This document shows, in pieces, positions 9,526 to 17,810 of a stretch of DNA of 64,000 bases. The notes below the pieces were generated by a model. It had not been told where the DNA came from. It saw only the letters and a program-made list of their open reading frames with translations, and did no database searches. The position numbers and the translations under genes were made by a program. This DNA comes from an uncultured Clostridia bacterium (GTDB taxonomy: Bacteria; Bacillota; Clostridia; Oscillospirales; Acutalibacteraceae), in the NCBI GenBank assembly GCA_945787805.1, contig CALZID010000003.1, positions 93,125-157,124 of the forward strand, read 5' to 3'. Positions within the stretch are counted from its first letter, which is position 1, and the number at the start of each line of letters is the position of its first letter.

Positions 9526-10733
9526 AAAAGAGACTAATAATTTTTTTGATATTGGTGATTGTAGTATTGGCATCTGCTTTTTTATGTAAATCTTGCGTAG
9601 ACAAACAGCCTAAAACCGACATTTGTTTTGTTATTGGAAATACTAGAAATGTAAAACAGATAAGTACCAATATTTTACAAGACGAGATTTGGTATGCGAT
9701 GGAAAATAACAGTAATTATTCTGTAATCGTCATTGATGGTAATCCTAATGAAATCTCAATTAGTGGTCAAATGACGACTTCCAACCGAGTTTTTGTTGGA
9801 GAAGATAATAATCAGGAAATACTTAATAATCGTTTAAAAGAAATTTCAACCTGCAATCCTAATGATGAAGAAATTGATATATTAGCAGCATTAAACTATG
9901 CATCAAAAACAATTGATAAAAATGCAGATAATAAAAAAATTGTTATATATAGTTCCGGAATTTCAACTACTGGCGAATTAAATTTTTCACAAAATCCAGA
10001 ATTAATTTATGACGACCCACTCGAAATTATTGAGCTATTAAAGAGTAGACATGCTTTACCCGATTTGTCTAATATAGAAATTGTATGGTATGGACTAAAT
10101 CATGTTGAAGGAGAACAAAAAGAATTCGGTGCATTTGAATTATACAAACTCAAAAATTTATGGGGACAAATATTACAAGAATGTGGTGTAAAATTTGAAA
10201 ATATAAATGAAATTTTTAATGAAAAACCTCCACAAATAATATCAACTGAAAATACAGTTGATAAGATTGATTTCCCTAAAGTAAGTACAGCAGAAATTGG
10301 AGGAATTCCTTTTTCAATAGAAGATTTTAATTTTAAACCTGGCACTTCTATTTTGCAAAATAAAGAAATGACTATTGAAATATTGAAGCCAATCGTACAG
10401 GATATTAAAAACGCAGGCTATCCTCAATTCTATGTAATAGGAAGTACTGCCTCTGCTGACTCGCACAAAGATTGCATCGAATTAAGTTTAGAACGTGCGA
10501 AAGTAATTAAAAATATGCTTAATGATTTAGGTATACCAGAAAGTTGTCTTAAAATTTATGGAATAGGCAGAGAGTATATAGACGACAATTATCGTTGGAG
10601 GGTAAATGACCTAACTGCGAATGGTAAACTTGATCCTGTACTTTCCCAACAAAATAGAAAGGTAATGCTTATTCCTATCGACTCCAACAGTGGTGATGAT
10701 TTTATAAAAGATTACAACAAATATTTTAATTAA
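9522..10733 (+). CDS. Membrane-anchored protein with VWA-like and OmpA-like domains
   Basis: A 403-residue protein. It has one N-terminal transmembrane helix or signal anchor (residues 4-24, then a Cys), so most of it should lie outside the membrane. Residues ~33-230 resemble a Rossmann/von Willebrand A-like fold (TDICFVIGNTRN; KKIVIYSSGIST), though no complete MIDAS motif is evident. The C-terminal ~120 residues look like an OmpA/MotB peptidoglycan-binding domain: YVIGSTASADSH, then LSLERAKVIKNMLNDLGI, a GIGRE element, and NRKVMLIPI at the end. Pairing a membrane protein with an OmpA-domain protein recalls MotAB and the Zorya ZorAB pair, but the partner differs in topology. Expected role: anchoring a membrane complex to the wall. 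Confidence 0.8.
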   Translation: MKKRLIIFLILVIVVLASAFLCKSCVDKQPKTDICFVIGNTRNVKQISTNILQDEIWYAMENNSNYSVIVIDGNPNEISISGQMTTSNRVFVGEDNNQEILNNRLKEISTCNPNDEEIDILAALNYASKTIDKNADNKKIVIYSSGISTTGELNFSQNPELIYDDPLEIIELLKSRHALPDLSNIEIVWYGLNHVEGEQKEFGAFELYKLKNLWGQILQECGVKFENINEIFNEKPPQIISTENTVDKIDFPKVSTAEIGGIPFSIEDFNFKPGTSILQNKEMTIEILKPIVQDIKNAGYPQFYVIGSTASADSHKDCIELSLERAKVIKNMLNDLGIPESCLKIYGIGREYIDDNYRWRVNDLTANGKLDPVLSQQNRKVMLIPIDSNSGDDFIKDYNKYFN

Positions 10734-10750
10734 ACTAATAACTTGTACAT

Positions 10751-10780
10751 TAAAACCGCTCATTTAATGGGTGGTTTTAA
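10751..10780 (+). terminator. Terminator after the four-gene operon
   Basis: TAAAACC and GGTTTTA form a stem with an internal CAT/ATG pair. It separates the four-gene operon from the ATPase gene that follows. Confidence 0.6.
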
Positions 10781-10815
10781 TCTATGAAGGTTGCTTAATA
10801 TGATAAAACTAAACA

Positions 10816-10842
10816 TTGTTAAAACAATCTAGTCATTATAAT
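10816..10842 (+). promoter_or_regulatory. Possible promoter of the AAA_13-like ATPase gene
   Basis: TTGTTA at 10816 and TATAAT at 10837 are 15 bp apart, which is short. The palindrome ATTGTT-AA-AACAAT covers the -35 box and could be an operator. Confidence 0.4.
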
Positions 10843-10874
10843 TGATTTTCAATTATACTAAAAAGGAGATTAAA

Positions 10875-13079
10875 ATGAAAGAATTAAAAGTAAATTTAGA
10901 GAATTGTTATGGAATATCAAAATTGGAATATAAATTTGATTTTTCTGATGAACGTGCATACATAATATACGCCTCTAATGGCCTGATGAAAACATCATTC
11001 ACTAAAACATTTGATGCAATTTGTAACGGTAAAAAGCCAGTTGAAGAAATTTTTGGGAGAGATCCAATTTGCGACGTTACTGATGAGACAGATGTTCCAA
11101 TTCCATATGATAATATTTTTATAGTTAAATCATATGATGAAAGTTATTCATCTAAAAATATGTCTACATTACTTATGAATGAAAAACTAAAGAAAAAGTA
11201 TGATGATGCTGTAAAGAATATTTTAGCAAAAAAGCAAGACTTAATTAATCGATTGAATTATGGATTTGATAAAAATTCAACTTTTGAAACGGAGTTTAAC
11301 TCAACATTTGCATGTGACGATTTTCTAAAAAAGCTAGAAGAGATTTATAATAATGGAACTGGCAAAGAGTATAAGTTGGATTTTAGTAAAATACCATATT
11401 CCGACATGTTTAATGATAAAGTAAAGGAATTTATAAACAGTAATTATAAAGAATTAATGGAATATAAAAATGAATATGAAGACCTTATTAGTAGCTGTAA
11501 GTATTTTAAAAAAGGCATTTTTAGCCAATATAATGCTGATAACATTAGTGCTTCATTAAGCGAAAACGGTTATTTTGATGCCGGACATAGGCTTTTGTTG
11601 AATGATAGTTCGCAAATATTAACTGCTGTGGAACTTGAAGAATTGTTGCAACGAGAAAAAGAAAAAGTCTTTACAGACCCTAAATTAGTAAAAAAATTTA
11701 ATTCCATAAACAAAAAACTATCTAAAAACAATCAATTGAGAAATTTTAGAAAAATAATTGAAAATGATTTAGATTTAATTAGTGAGTTGGTACCTTTTGA
11801 ATCTTTTAAACAAAAATGTTGGAATAGCATACTGAAAGAAAACTGGGTTGATATAGAAAAACTTGTTATTGAATACAAAAAATCTAAACACGATATTGAA
11901 AATTTGCAAAAAGAAGCATCTTCACAAGAAAACCAGTGGCGAAAGGTACTAGAGATATTTGAAGAACGTTTCCATGTGCCTTTCAAAGTGGAAATTGCTA
12001 ATCAGGAAGATGTTGTTTTAAAGAATAGCGTACCTACTCTCGTCTTTAAATACAAGGATAAATATAGTGGAGATGAGGTTACTATCGATAGAAGTAAACT
12101 TCAGTCGTTACTTAGTGGTGGCGAAAGAAGAGCACTGTATTTGATGAATATTATTTTTGAATTAGAGTCATTAAAACAAAAAAATAAACAAATGCTTATC
12201 ATTTGTGACGATATTGCTGAATCATTTGACTATAAAAATAAATATGCAATTATTGAATATTTGTATGAAAATCATAATTATAATAATTTTAATTTTATAA
12301 TTTTAACACATAATTTTGACTTCTTTAGAACAGTATCGTCAAGATTGTTAAATAGAAATAGAGAGCACTCTTTGATGGCTAATTATGATATAGCCAATAA
12401 TCAAATTAAATTGTCTAATGGTGAATATTTGAAAAATGTTTTTGCATATTGGCGTCAAAATATTCATAAGAATGATGCAATTGTTATAGCAACAATACCA
12501 TTTATTAGAAATATCATAGAGTATACCAAATCAGAAAAGGATGATACTTATCTTTTCTTGACAAGTTTGTTACATTATAAAAAATTCTCTTCTCCATCAA
12601 CAGATAAAATCACATTAGGTGAACTTAACGATGCTATAAAAACTGTGTGGAAAGATGTGGATATAATTAAAGATAGAGATGCAAATGAATCGGTATTATC
12701 TTTACTTATTGGTAATGCTCGTAATATTATGAATACAAAAGCGGATACGGAAGTTAATTTAGAAGATAAAATAGTATTATCAATTGCTAGTCGTATAATA
12801 GGCGAAAAGTTAATTGTAGACGACTTGCTTCGTAGCGGGGATTATGAAAACGAAATTAAAAAAATGGATAGAAATCAGACACGGGAGTTAATAAATTTAT
12901 ACAAAAGCGTTTACGGGAACAATGCTGAACTAGTCAAAATTATAGAACCTATATCACTTTTTACTTCGGAAAATATTCATCTTAACTCTTTCATGTATGA
13001 ACCACTTATTGATACTAGTCCAAATGAGTTAAAGAGATTACTTACTATCCTCATTCCTTTATGTGAAGTGACACCATAA
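10875..13079 (+). CDS. SMC/AAA_13-like ATPase, probable phage-defence protein
   Basis: A 734-residue protein; the ATG at 10875 is chosen because AAGGAG precedes it. It has an ABC/SMC-type ATPase head split by a helical insertion. The N-terminal P-loop region reads YASNGLMKTSFTKTF, so the usual second Gly of the Walker A motif is Met. The signature LSGGERRALYLMN, Walker B with D-loop (MLIICDDIAESFD) and H-loop (FIILTHNFDF) are intact, at about residues 413-490. The C-terminal ~240 residues, ending with IHLNSFMYEPLID, are shared with AAA_13/RloC-like proteins often annotated as phage infection proteins. I could not identify a nuclease active site. It stands alone between two terminators, next to a conjugative element. 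Confidence 0.85.
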   Translation: MKELKVNLENCYGISKLEYKFDFSDERAYIIYASNGLMKTSFTKTFDAICNGKKPVEEIFGRDPICDVTDETDVPIPYDNIFIVKSYDESYSSKNMSTLLMNEKLKKKYDDAVKNILAKKQDLINRLNYGFDKNSTFETEFNSTFACDDFLKKLEEIYNNGTGKEYKLDFSKIPYSDMFNDKVKEFINSNYKELMEYKNEYEDLISSCKYFKKGIFSQYNADNISASLSENGYFDAGHRLLLNDSSQILTAVELEELLQREKEKVFTDPKLVKKFNSINKKLSKNNQLRNFRKIIENDLDLISELVPFESFKQKCWNSILKENWVDIEKLVIEYKKSKHDIENLQKEASSQENQWRKVLEIFEERFHVPFKVEIANQEDVVLKNSVPTLVFKYKDKYSGDEVTIDRSKLQSLLSGGERRALYLMNIIFELESLKQKNKQMLIICDDIAESFDYKNKYAIIEYLYENHNYNNFNFIILTHNFDFFRTVSSRLLNRNREHSLMANYDIANNQIKLSNGEYLKNVFAYWRQNIHKNDAIVIATIPFIRNIIEYTKSEKDDTYLFLTSLLHYKKFSSPSTDKITLGELNDAIKTVWKDVDIIKDRDANESVLSLLIGNARNIMNTKADTEVNLEDKIVLSIASRIIGEKLIVDDLLRSGDYENEIKKMDRNQTRELINLYKSVYGNNAELVKIIEPISLFTSENIHLNSFMYEPLIDTSPNELKRLLTILIPLCEVTP

Positions 13080-13153
13080 GTGTACTCATTATAATTTCTT
13101 TTCTGCTGTTTATCTTCTAGTGAGTAGTTCACTTTCCACTATCGTAATGACAG

Positions 13154-13210
13154 GAGCCACCTACCAACTGAAGGGCATAGTTGTCACTTGGTTGTAGATG
13201 GCTCTTTTTT
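13154..13210 (+). terminator. Terminator between ATPase gene and conjugative module
   Basis: An imperfect stem of GAGCCACCTACCAAC with GGTTGTAGATGGCTC, followed by TTTTTT. It lies between the two converging gene sets. Confidence 0.7.
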
Positions 13211-13212
13211 CG

Positions 13213-13467
13213 TTATAACAATCTGAACAACAAACTACTTGTTGCACCATTTGTTCTATATCTTTGTTCGGTTTCAAGCATTCGTTCTTTTCTTAAATCG
13301 TTCAGAGCTCGTCTAACTGTTGATTGAGACATTTTCAAATCTTTTGAGATTGTAGCTATTGATGGCCAACATTCATTCTTTTCGTTAGCTCGGTCATATA
13401 GATACAGATAAACAAGAACTGCTCTACTTGGTAATTCAGATTGATACACATGGTTTAAATTACCCAT
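13213..13467 (-). CDS. Helix-turn-helix protein of the conjugative element
   Basis: An 84-residue winged helix-turn-helix protein of the type found at this position in Tn1549-like elements. The motif WPSIATISKDLKMSQSTVRR (about residues 38-57) is the DNA-recognition unit; the N-terminus (LPSRAVLVYLYLYDRAN) resembles the replication-initiator type winged helix. Its ATG overlaps the 3' end of the coupling-protein gene by 8 bp, so it is the last gene of the long leftward series. Probable regulator, target unknown. Confidence 0.8.
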   Translation of the reverse strand: MGNLNHVYQSELPSRAVLVYLYLYDRANEKNECWPSIATISKDLKMSQSTVRRALNDLRKERMLETEQRYRTNGATSSLLFRLL

Positions 13468-15325
13468 TTTTCATCGCCTCCGCTATAGTTCTATGTTTTG
13501 TTATGTGATTTACTGGGACTATACGCAATTGTGTCTTATCTTTCCCATTTTTATGTTGTGTAATATCGTGTTCGTCTGTATCGTCTTCGTTCGTTTCATG
13601 ATGTAACCATTCAGGATGAAATTTAGCAACAATAGCATTCATCAACTCTTTTCGTGAAGCATATTCGACTTTTCTGTTAGCATTATCAGATACGATATAT
13701 GGTTTACTCTCATCAAATTCTATTCCCCATTCAAAGAAAAGTTTGAGTTTAGTTTTCATTGGATTAACACCTGTTTTCATTACAATAAACTGACCTTTAG
13801 GTAGTGATTTAAGCTCGTCAGGAGTCATTAATGGTCTTTCAATCATCTGTAAACTCTGTGATGGGTCATTCTTACCACGGGATACTGAACCAGACATTAC
13901 TGTTCTACTACCTAATGCTTTAGAAAGTTCTTCAGCAGAACTACTGTTAGGAGCAAAGCCACCGAATAAGGTTATTTGTGTATTATCTACGATAATATCT
14001 GCACCTTCTTTCCCATAGTTTTTTTCAAGTTGTCTGAATGACTGAATAATAGGCACTATCTGTAATCTACGAGAACGAGACGCACTAAACATCATTTCGG
14101 CAGATTCAATCTTTGGAAGTGTACCAAACTCATCACAGAAAAATACACATCTGTTTTTGAGTTTTCCACCTTGTTCATCGGCTACTGCAAGTATTTCTCG
14201 ATATAACTGTTGAATAATAAGAGATACCATAAAGAAGGTGTTGGGATTTTCTTCGGGCATATTGATAAAGATTGCACACTTTTCTGAACAGAACTTCTCG
14301 GCATCTATTTCGGTATCAAAACACAATAATTGCTCTAACTCTGAATCAAGAAAAGTATTCAGTCTTGATAATGCTGTACTCATAACACTTGCCATTGTGT
14401 TTTCGGAAGTGGTTAGAGCCGCACCTGCGAACCACTTTGCTTTATGGTCATCAGGTAACATAGATATTAAGTTTTGGAATTGATTTTTACCTTTCTCTTG
14501 TGTAGGCTCAAGCAGTTCTTGTATAACCTTGAATACAGAAACAATATGTCTTTTACTCGGCTCACAAAATTCTGCTACAAGCAATATTGTTGCAGTAAGG
14601 ATGCCTTCAGATGCATCGTAGAAATATGCATTCTGTCCGAATGAAGCAGCATCCATACCCGATAAGATAATTGTTTTAGATATAATCTTGGCATATTTCT
14701 CTGCTTTTGCTTTGTAAGAGAGTTTATCAGGATTAGATAGATATAAGTCCATATATTTATTAACGAGGTGTAAAAGGTTGTTTCCGTTTGAACGAGTCGG
14801 ATTTCTTAAATCAATTACTGCTACACTATAGCCATAGTCTTTGGCTATGTAACCATAGTTTCGCATAATATCGCCTTTGGTATCTGTTGATAAAAAAGAC
14901 ATACCACTCGCACAGGCATATTCAATACAAGGATAAAGCCAATATGCAGTCTTACCCACACCTGCCGCACCAATCATCAACACATGAACATCTCCTGTAT
15001 CAACCAATGCAGTTGTGTTATGTTTTCCACCTTTGCAACCCACAACTATTCCTTGAGGCAATGGTTGTTCTTTCTTCTTTATTGATACAGTTGGAGTTTT
15101 GCCATTTAATGCTTGTTTACGCCATTTCTTTGGTGTAAATGGAATGTGTTTGTAAATCTTTTGTAGTTCTGACTTAGTTGCCCATCGAGCAGTACCGTGT
15201 TGTCCGTCACCAACAGTTTTGCTCTTGATATTATTCAGGTTGTATATGTGAGCAATGAGGGATATACTACCGAACAGACAAAACATTACCACAAAGGCAA
15301 TAATCAAAGTTGCAATGTTTGACAT
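13460..15325 (-). CDS. VirD4/TraG-type coupling protein (T4CP)
   Basis: A 621-residue membrane ATPase that brings the relaxase-DNA complex to the type IV channel. One N-terminal transmembrane helix (residues 4-28) is followed by the RecA-like motor. Walker A is GAAGVGKTAYW near residue 120; Walker B is CVFFCDEFGTLP near residue 390. The segment SFRQLEKNYG and the TLFGGF block are typical of TraG/VirD4 proteins. The C-terminal ~60 residues are charged and variable, as expected for substrate recognition. It follows the primase gene after 17 bp on the same strand. Confidence 0.95.
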   Translation of the reverse strand: MSNIATLIIAFVVMFCLFGSISLIAHIYNLNNIKSKTVGDGQHGTARWATKSELQKIYKHIPFTPKKWRKQALNGKTPTVSIKKKEQPLPQGIVVGCKGGKHNTTALVDTGDVHVLMIGAAGVGKTAYWLYPCIEYACASGMSFLSTDTKGDIMRNYGYIAKDYGYSVAVIDLRNPTRSNGNNLLHLVNKYMDLYLSNPDKLSYKAKAEKYAKIISKTIILSGMDAASFGQNAYFYDASEGILTATILLVAEFCEPSKRHIVSVFKVIQELLEPTQEKGKNQFQNLISMLPDDHKAKWFAGAALTTSENTMASVMSTALSRLNTFLDSELEQLLCFDTEIDAEKFCSEKCAIFINMPEENPNTFFMVSLIIQQLYREILAVADEQGGKLKNRCVFFCDEFGTLPKIESAEMMFSASRSRRLQIVPIIQSFRQLEKNYGKEGADIIVDNTQITLFGGFAPNSSSAEELSKALGSRTVMSGSVSRGKNDPSQSLQMIERPLMTPDELKSLPKGQFIVMKTGVNPMKTKLKLFFEWGIEFDESKPYIVSDNANRKVEYASRKELMNAIVAKFHPEWLHHETNEDDTDEHDITQHKNGKDKTQLRIVPVNHITKHRTIAEAMKNG

Positions 15326-15342
15326 TGTTTTTCAACCTCACT

Positions 15343-16221
15343 TTATTTAGAAAATATTAAATCCTCATTCCAATCTTTGTGCTTTGGAACGAGGATTTTC
15401 GATTTGATATTTAATGCATTCAGTTTGTTTTGAATTCGGTTGTTAGCTTCTTGTCCTGGAATGTCATTATCAAAGCACAGATAGACGAACTGGATGTTAG
15501 GATTGTCTTTAAGACATTGAAAAAGCACCCTGTCTGATACCGAACAAGATGCCGCATAACTATGTTTCTTCCAATCCTTTTTATTCATTGAGATAAAGGA
15601 TAGTATATCAATTGGAGCTTCAAACAAGAACAGATATCTACTTTCTCCGTGTCTATGAAAACTATATTCAGGAATACTGCCACTCACATTTCCTTTATAT
15701 GTACTATTTGTACCTATGCCTCTTTTGTGAGCGTGACGAGGTACACTATTTTTATCAAATCCAATGAATATGGCACTATGATAGTCTTTTGATTCATATA
15801 GCATTTGCTCATGCACAAATGAATATATGATTTCTTTGTCTATTCCTCGTTTAATGGTTAAGTAGTTAAATACTCGACTCATATCATTATTTTTAGTTGG
15901 TGGTATAAACTCTTTGATTTGTTTTTCTTTCTTATCTTGTTGAGTTCGGATTATTGTACAACTGCTATTGCCAAGCAAATATTCCACGGCATCTTGAAAA
16001 GATTTGTTATAGAACCTACGGACAAAGTCAATTACATCTCCACCAACTCTTTCATATTGATGGAACCATAAGTTATCTCTTATGGTTATTTTTTGCGAGT
16101 TGTAGAGCCATTCATACTCTGAACCTGATTTCTTAACTTGCTCACCTTGACTTTGCAAAAGACTAACAATGTCAGTTTGTCGTGCTTGTTGTTTCTGTTC
16201 TTCCGTAAAATGAATATACAC
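15343..16221 (-). CDS. Toprim-domain primase-like protein (DUF3991/Toprim)
   Basis: A 292-residue protein with a GTG start after AGGAGGTGAAAAA. The N-terminal ~85 residues resemble a CHC2-type region without the zinc cysteines (NLWFHQYERVGGDVIDFVRR). The C-terminal half is a Toprim fold: the conserved Glu is in LFLFEAPIDILS near residue 205, and the DxD is in YLCFDNDIPG near residue 253. Such proteins are common in mobile elements and are thought to prime the transferred strand. It is encoded directly upstream of the coupling protein. Confidence 0.88.
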   Translation of the reverse strand: MYIHFTEEQKQQARQTDIVSLLQSQGEQVKKSGSEYEWLYNSQKITIRDNLWFHQYERVGGDVIDFVRRFYNKSFQDAVEYLLGNSSCTIIRTQQDKKEKQIKEFIPPTKNNDMSRVFNYLTIKRGIDKEIIYSFVHEQMLYESKDYHSAIFIGFDKNSVPRHAHKRGIGTNSTYKGNVSGSIPEYSFHRHGESRYLFLFEAPIDILSFISMNKKDWKKHSYAASCSVSDRVLFQCLKDNPNIQFVYLCFDNDIPGQEANNRIQNKLNALNIKSKILVPKHKDWNEDLIFSK

Positions 16222-16320
16222 TTTTTCACCTCCTAGATTATATAAAAGTTAATCTTTTTATCACAAAATTGCACTTTTTTGCGATTTATATTGTAAAGGA
16301 AAAATTATTGAGGTGATACA

Positions 16321-16617
16321 ATGAGTAAAAAAGAAATACGCAAACTCAAAGATGATTTTGAATTTGAATGTTATCTTCGAGATGATATATGTTACATAAT
16401 GATGAAGTATGGTTTTTATGTTGGTATAGCATTTTCAATTATCAATATGATTTTTTGTTTAGTTTCTATTTTTGTACCTTATTTCATTGAACAACCTCTT
16501 GTTCAATTGTATATCTGTTTAGTGCTTTTAACGGTTATGCTTATTGGTGCATTTTTTTATACAGTAGGAAATATATTGTTTAAGGTATTGTTTAAGAGAC
16601 AACTTAAAACATATTAA
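16321..16617 (+). CDS. Small two-helix membrane protein
   Basis: A 98-residue protein with a charged N-terminus (KKEIRKLKDDFEFE) and two hydrophobic helices at about 32-54 and 60-85. The ATG follows GGTGATACA. It is the only plus-strand gene inside the leftward conjugation series and diverges from the primase gene. Family and role are unknown; entry exclusion is one possibility for a small membrane protein in an ICE, but nothing in the sequence proves it. Confidence 0.65.
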   Translation: MSKKEIRKLKDDFEFECYLRDDICYIMMKYGFYVGIAFSIINMIFCLVSIFVPYFIEQPLVQLYICLVLLTVMLIGAFFYTVGNILFKVLFKRQLKTY

Positions 16618-16627
16618 AAATATTTTT

Positions 16628-16657
16628 AAACAGTTTACTGTTCGTAGACTGTTTTTT
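16628..16657 (+). terminator. Terminator after the small membrane protein
   Basis: AACAGT and AGACTGTT arms around ACTGTTCGT, followed by a run of seven T. Confidence 0.6.
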
Positions 16658-16723
16658 TATTTGCCTAAAAACACATGAAAAACTCTCTTGCTTGCTTTTT
16701 TGTAATTTGTAAATTCATATACT

Positions 16724-16750
16724 AAAAAAGGACTCCCAAATAGGAAGTCC
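16724..16750 (-). terminator. Terminator of the PBECR4 gene
   Basis: On the minus strand GGACTTCC and GGGAGTCC close a hairpin, followed by TTTTTT. It sits just after the PBECR4 stop codon and makes the gene an independent unit. Confidence 0.75.
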
Positions 16751-16761
16751 AAGAGTTCTCA

Positions 16762-17301
16762 TTATAATTCAATTATTTCAACATTTAATATATCCTTAAA
16801 GTCTTGACCGGTTAAGTACATTTGAGAATGTTCAACAAAAAAAGTTTCTGGATAACATTTATGTTTTTGCTCGTCTTTTTCTGAAAGAGTAAGATGAGCA
16901 TTCGTTGTGCTATCTATACGATGATAAAGAATGTAATCTGTTTCTTGCAATTTAGACTTATAACTATCAGGAATTTTTGAAGGGTCAAAATCAACAATTA
17001 TTTTGCTTTGTAAAATTGTTGGTATGAGATAAAAATACAAAATTCTTTCTTCTATCTTTGAATAATATTGGCTACCACAAATCAACTTATCATTAACTAT
17101 GTTTTTCTTAATCAAGTTATATACAACAGGTGCTTTATTTTCGGTAACTATATTGATATCTTTAAGTTTTTGCAACCCTAAAAGATGTTTAAGATTGTGT
17201 TTGGAAAAGGTAATTTCTAATTGCATATTACCTTCAATATGTAAAACATATTTTTTATTTAACAGTTTATTGTAAATATTAAAGCAATCTTTTATTCCCA
17301 T
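16762..17301 (-). CDS. PBECR4-type nuclease-like protein
   Basis: A 179-residue protein. The start at 17301 is chosen because AGAAGGA lies 5 bp upstream; longer readings run through the structured leader. It matches my recollection of the PBECR4 family (phage-Barnase-EndoU-ColicinE5/D-RelE-like nuclease 4): a KYVLHI-type strand near residue 15, the conserved block HNLKHLLGLQKLKDI near 36-50, SQYYSKIEERILYF near 78-91, and ETDYILYHR near 119. Family members are predicted RNases found in phages and conjugative elements; the reaction is not proven. It has a consensus promoter, a ~180-nt leader and a terminator, so it is transcribed apart from the transfer genes. Confidence 0.8.
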   Translation of the reverse strand: MGIKDCFNIYNKLLNKKYVLHIEGNMQLEITFSKHNLKHLLGLQKLKDINIVTENKAPVVYNLIKKNIVNDKLICGSQYYSKIEERILYFYLIPTILQSKIIVDFDPSKIPDSYKSKLQETDYILYHRIDSTTNAHLTLSEKDEQKHKCYPETFFVEHSQMYLTGQDFKDILNVEIIEL

Positions 17302-17484
17302 AAACATCCTTCTAAACAGTAAGAGCACTTCGGTAACCCGAAGTGCCCAACTAGTTTCGCATCGCATTTTTTTGCCTAAAGACATAGTCAGAGTACGGAC
17401 AAATGCTAACCGAGATAGCGGCTCAGGTCCACCCACTGACTGGGCAGATACCTTCATAGCCCGTGCAAAGATTTCTCTTTGCAC
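17302..17484 (-). ncRNA. Structured leader RNA upstream of the PBECR4 gene
   Basis: Transcription should begin near 17,483. The RNA opens with a perfect 9-bp hairpin (GTGCAAAGA-GAAA-TCTTTGCAC, 17463-17484). Next come a GGGC/GCCC stem (17442-17462) and a long compound stem: AGTCAG with CTGACT (17436-17441 with 17386-17391), GGAC with GTCC, and AGCCG with CGGTT in nested order. It ends in a perfect 9-bp hairpin, GCACTTCGG-GTTA-CCGAAGTGC (17325-17346), just before the nuclease ribosome binding site. A reading frame crosses the leader without a stop but has no plausible start signal of its own. I cannot assign it to a known riboswitch class. Confidence 0.65.
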
Positions 17485-17488
17485 TTAT

Positions 17489-17517
17489 ATTATATGCAAA
17501 AGCATCGTAAATGTCAA
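17489..17517 (-). promoter_or_regulatory. Consensus sigma-70-type promoter of leader RNA and PBECR4 gene
   Basis: On the minus strand TTGACA (17517-17512), 17 bp, TATAAT (17494-17489). Both hexamers are perfect, which is unusual for a conjugative-element gene and implies strong constitutive transcription of the leader. Confidence 0.85.
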
Positions 17518-17810
17518 TGTTTATATATGAAAAATATTGTAAAAAAATACAAATTATTTTTTGAATATTATTTATCCTTATCGCTAATGTTATTCTTTCT
17601 AAATAGTTTAGCATTATCCTTTATAGCAGTTTTTTCTTTTTCACTTATTTTGCTATTAACTATTTTGTGAACTTCACTCTTTTGTAGGATGTAAAGACTG
17701 CTCTTGGGTATTGAATTAACAATCATTTATATCATTCTTTCATTAATATAATTTATCAGCAATTAGGATAAATTATTTCTCTTTCATTGTCAAGAAAAAA
17801 TATTTGTTTA
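17518..17810. other. Intergenic region between PBECR4 promoter and relaxase
   Basis: Very AT-rich. The only structure I see is AATTTATC at 17756-17763 pairing with GATAAATT at 17773-17780, a weak hairpin downstream of the relaxase stop that may end the relaxase transcript. A hydrophobic plus-strand ORF (ATG at 17527) lacks a ribosome binding site. Confidence 0.4.

Noticed and set aside
8542-10733. Zorya ZorA/ZorB pair
   Set aside because: The membrane protein lacks the ZorA tail and helix order, no ZorC/D/E gene follows, and the OmpA partner has an extra VWA-like domain.
17302-17484. N-terminal extension of the PBECR4 protein through the leader
   Set aside because: The leader shows dense RNA stems and no translation start signal, and the family N-terminus matches the start at 17301.
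17527-17670. 47-codon hydrophobic ORF that could be a small membrane toxin
   Set aside because: No ribosome binding site or promoter in its direction; hydrophobicity is expected from T-rich DNA.
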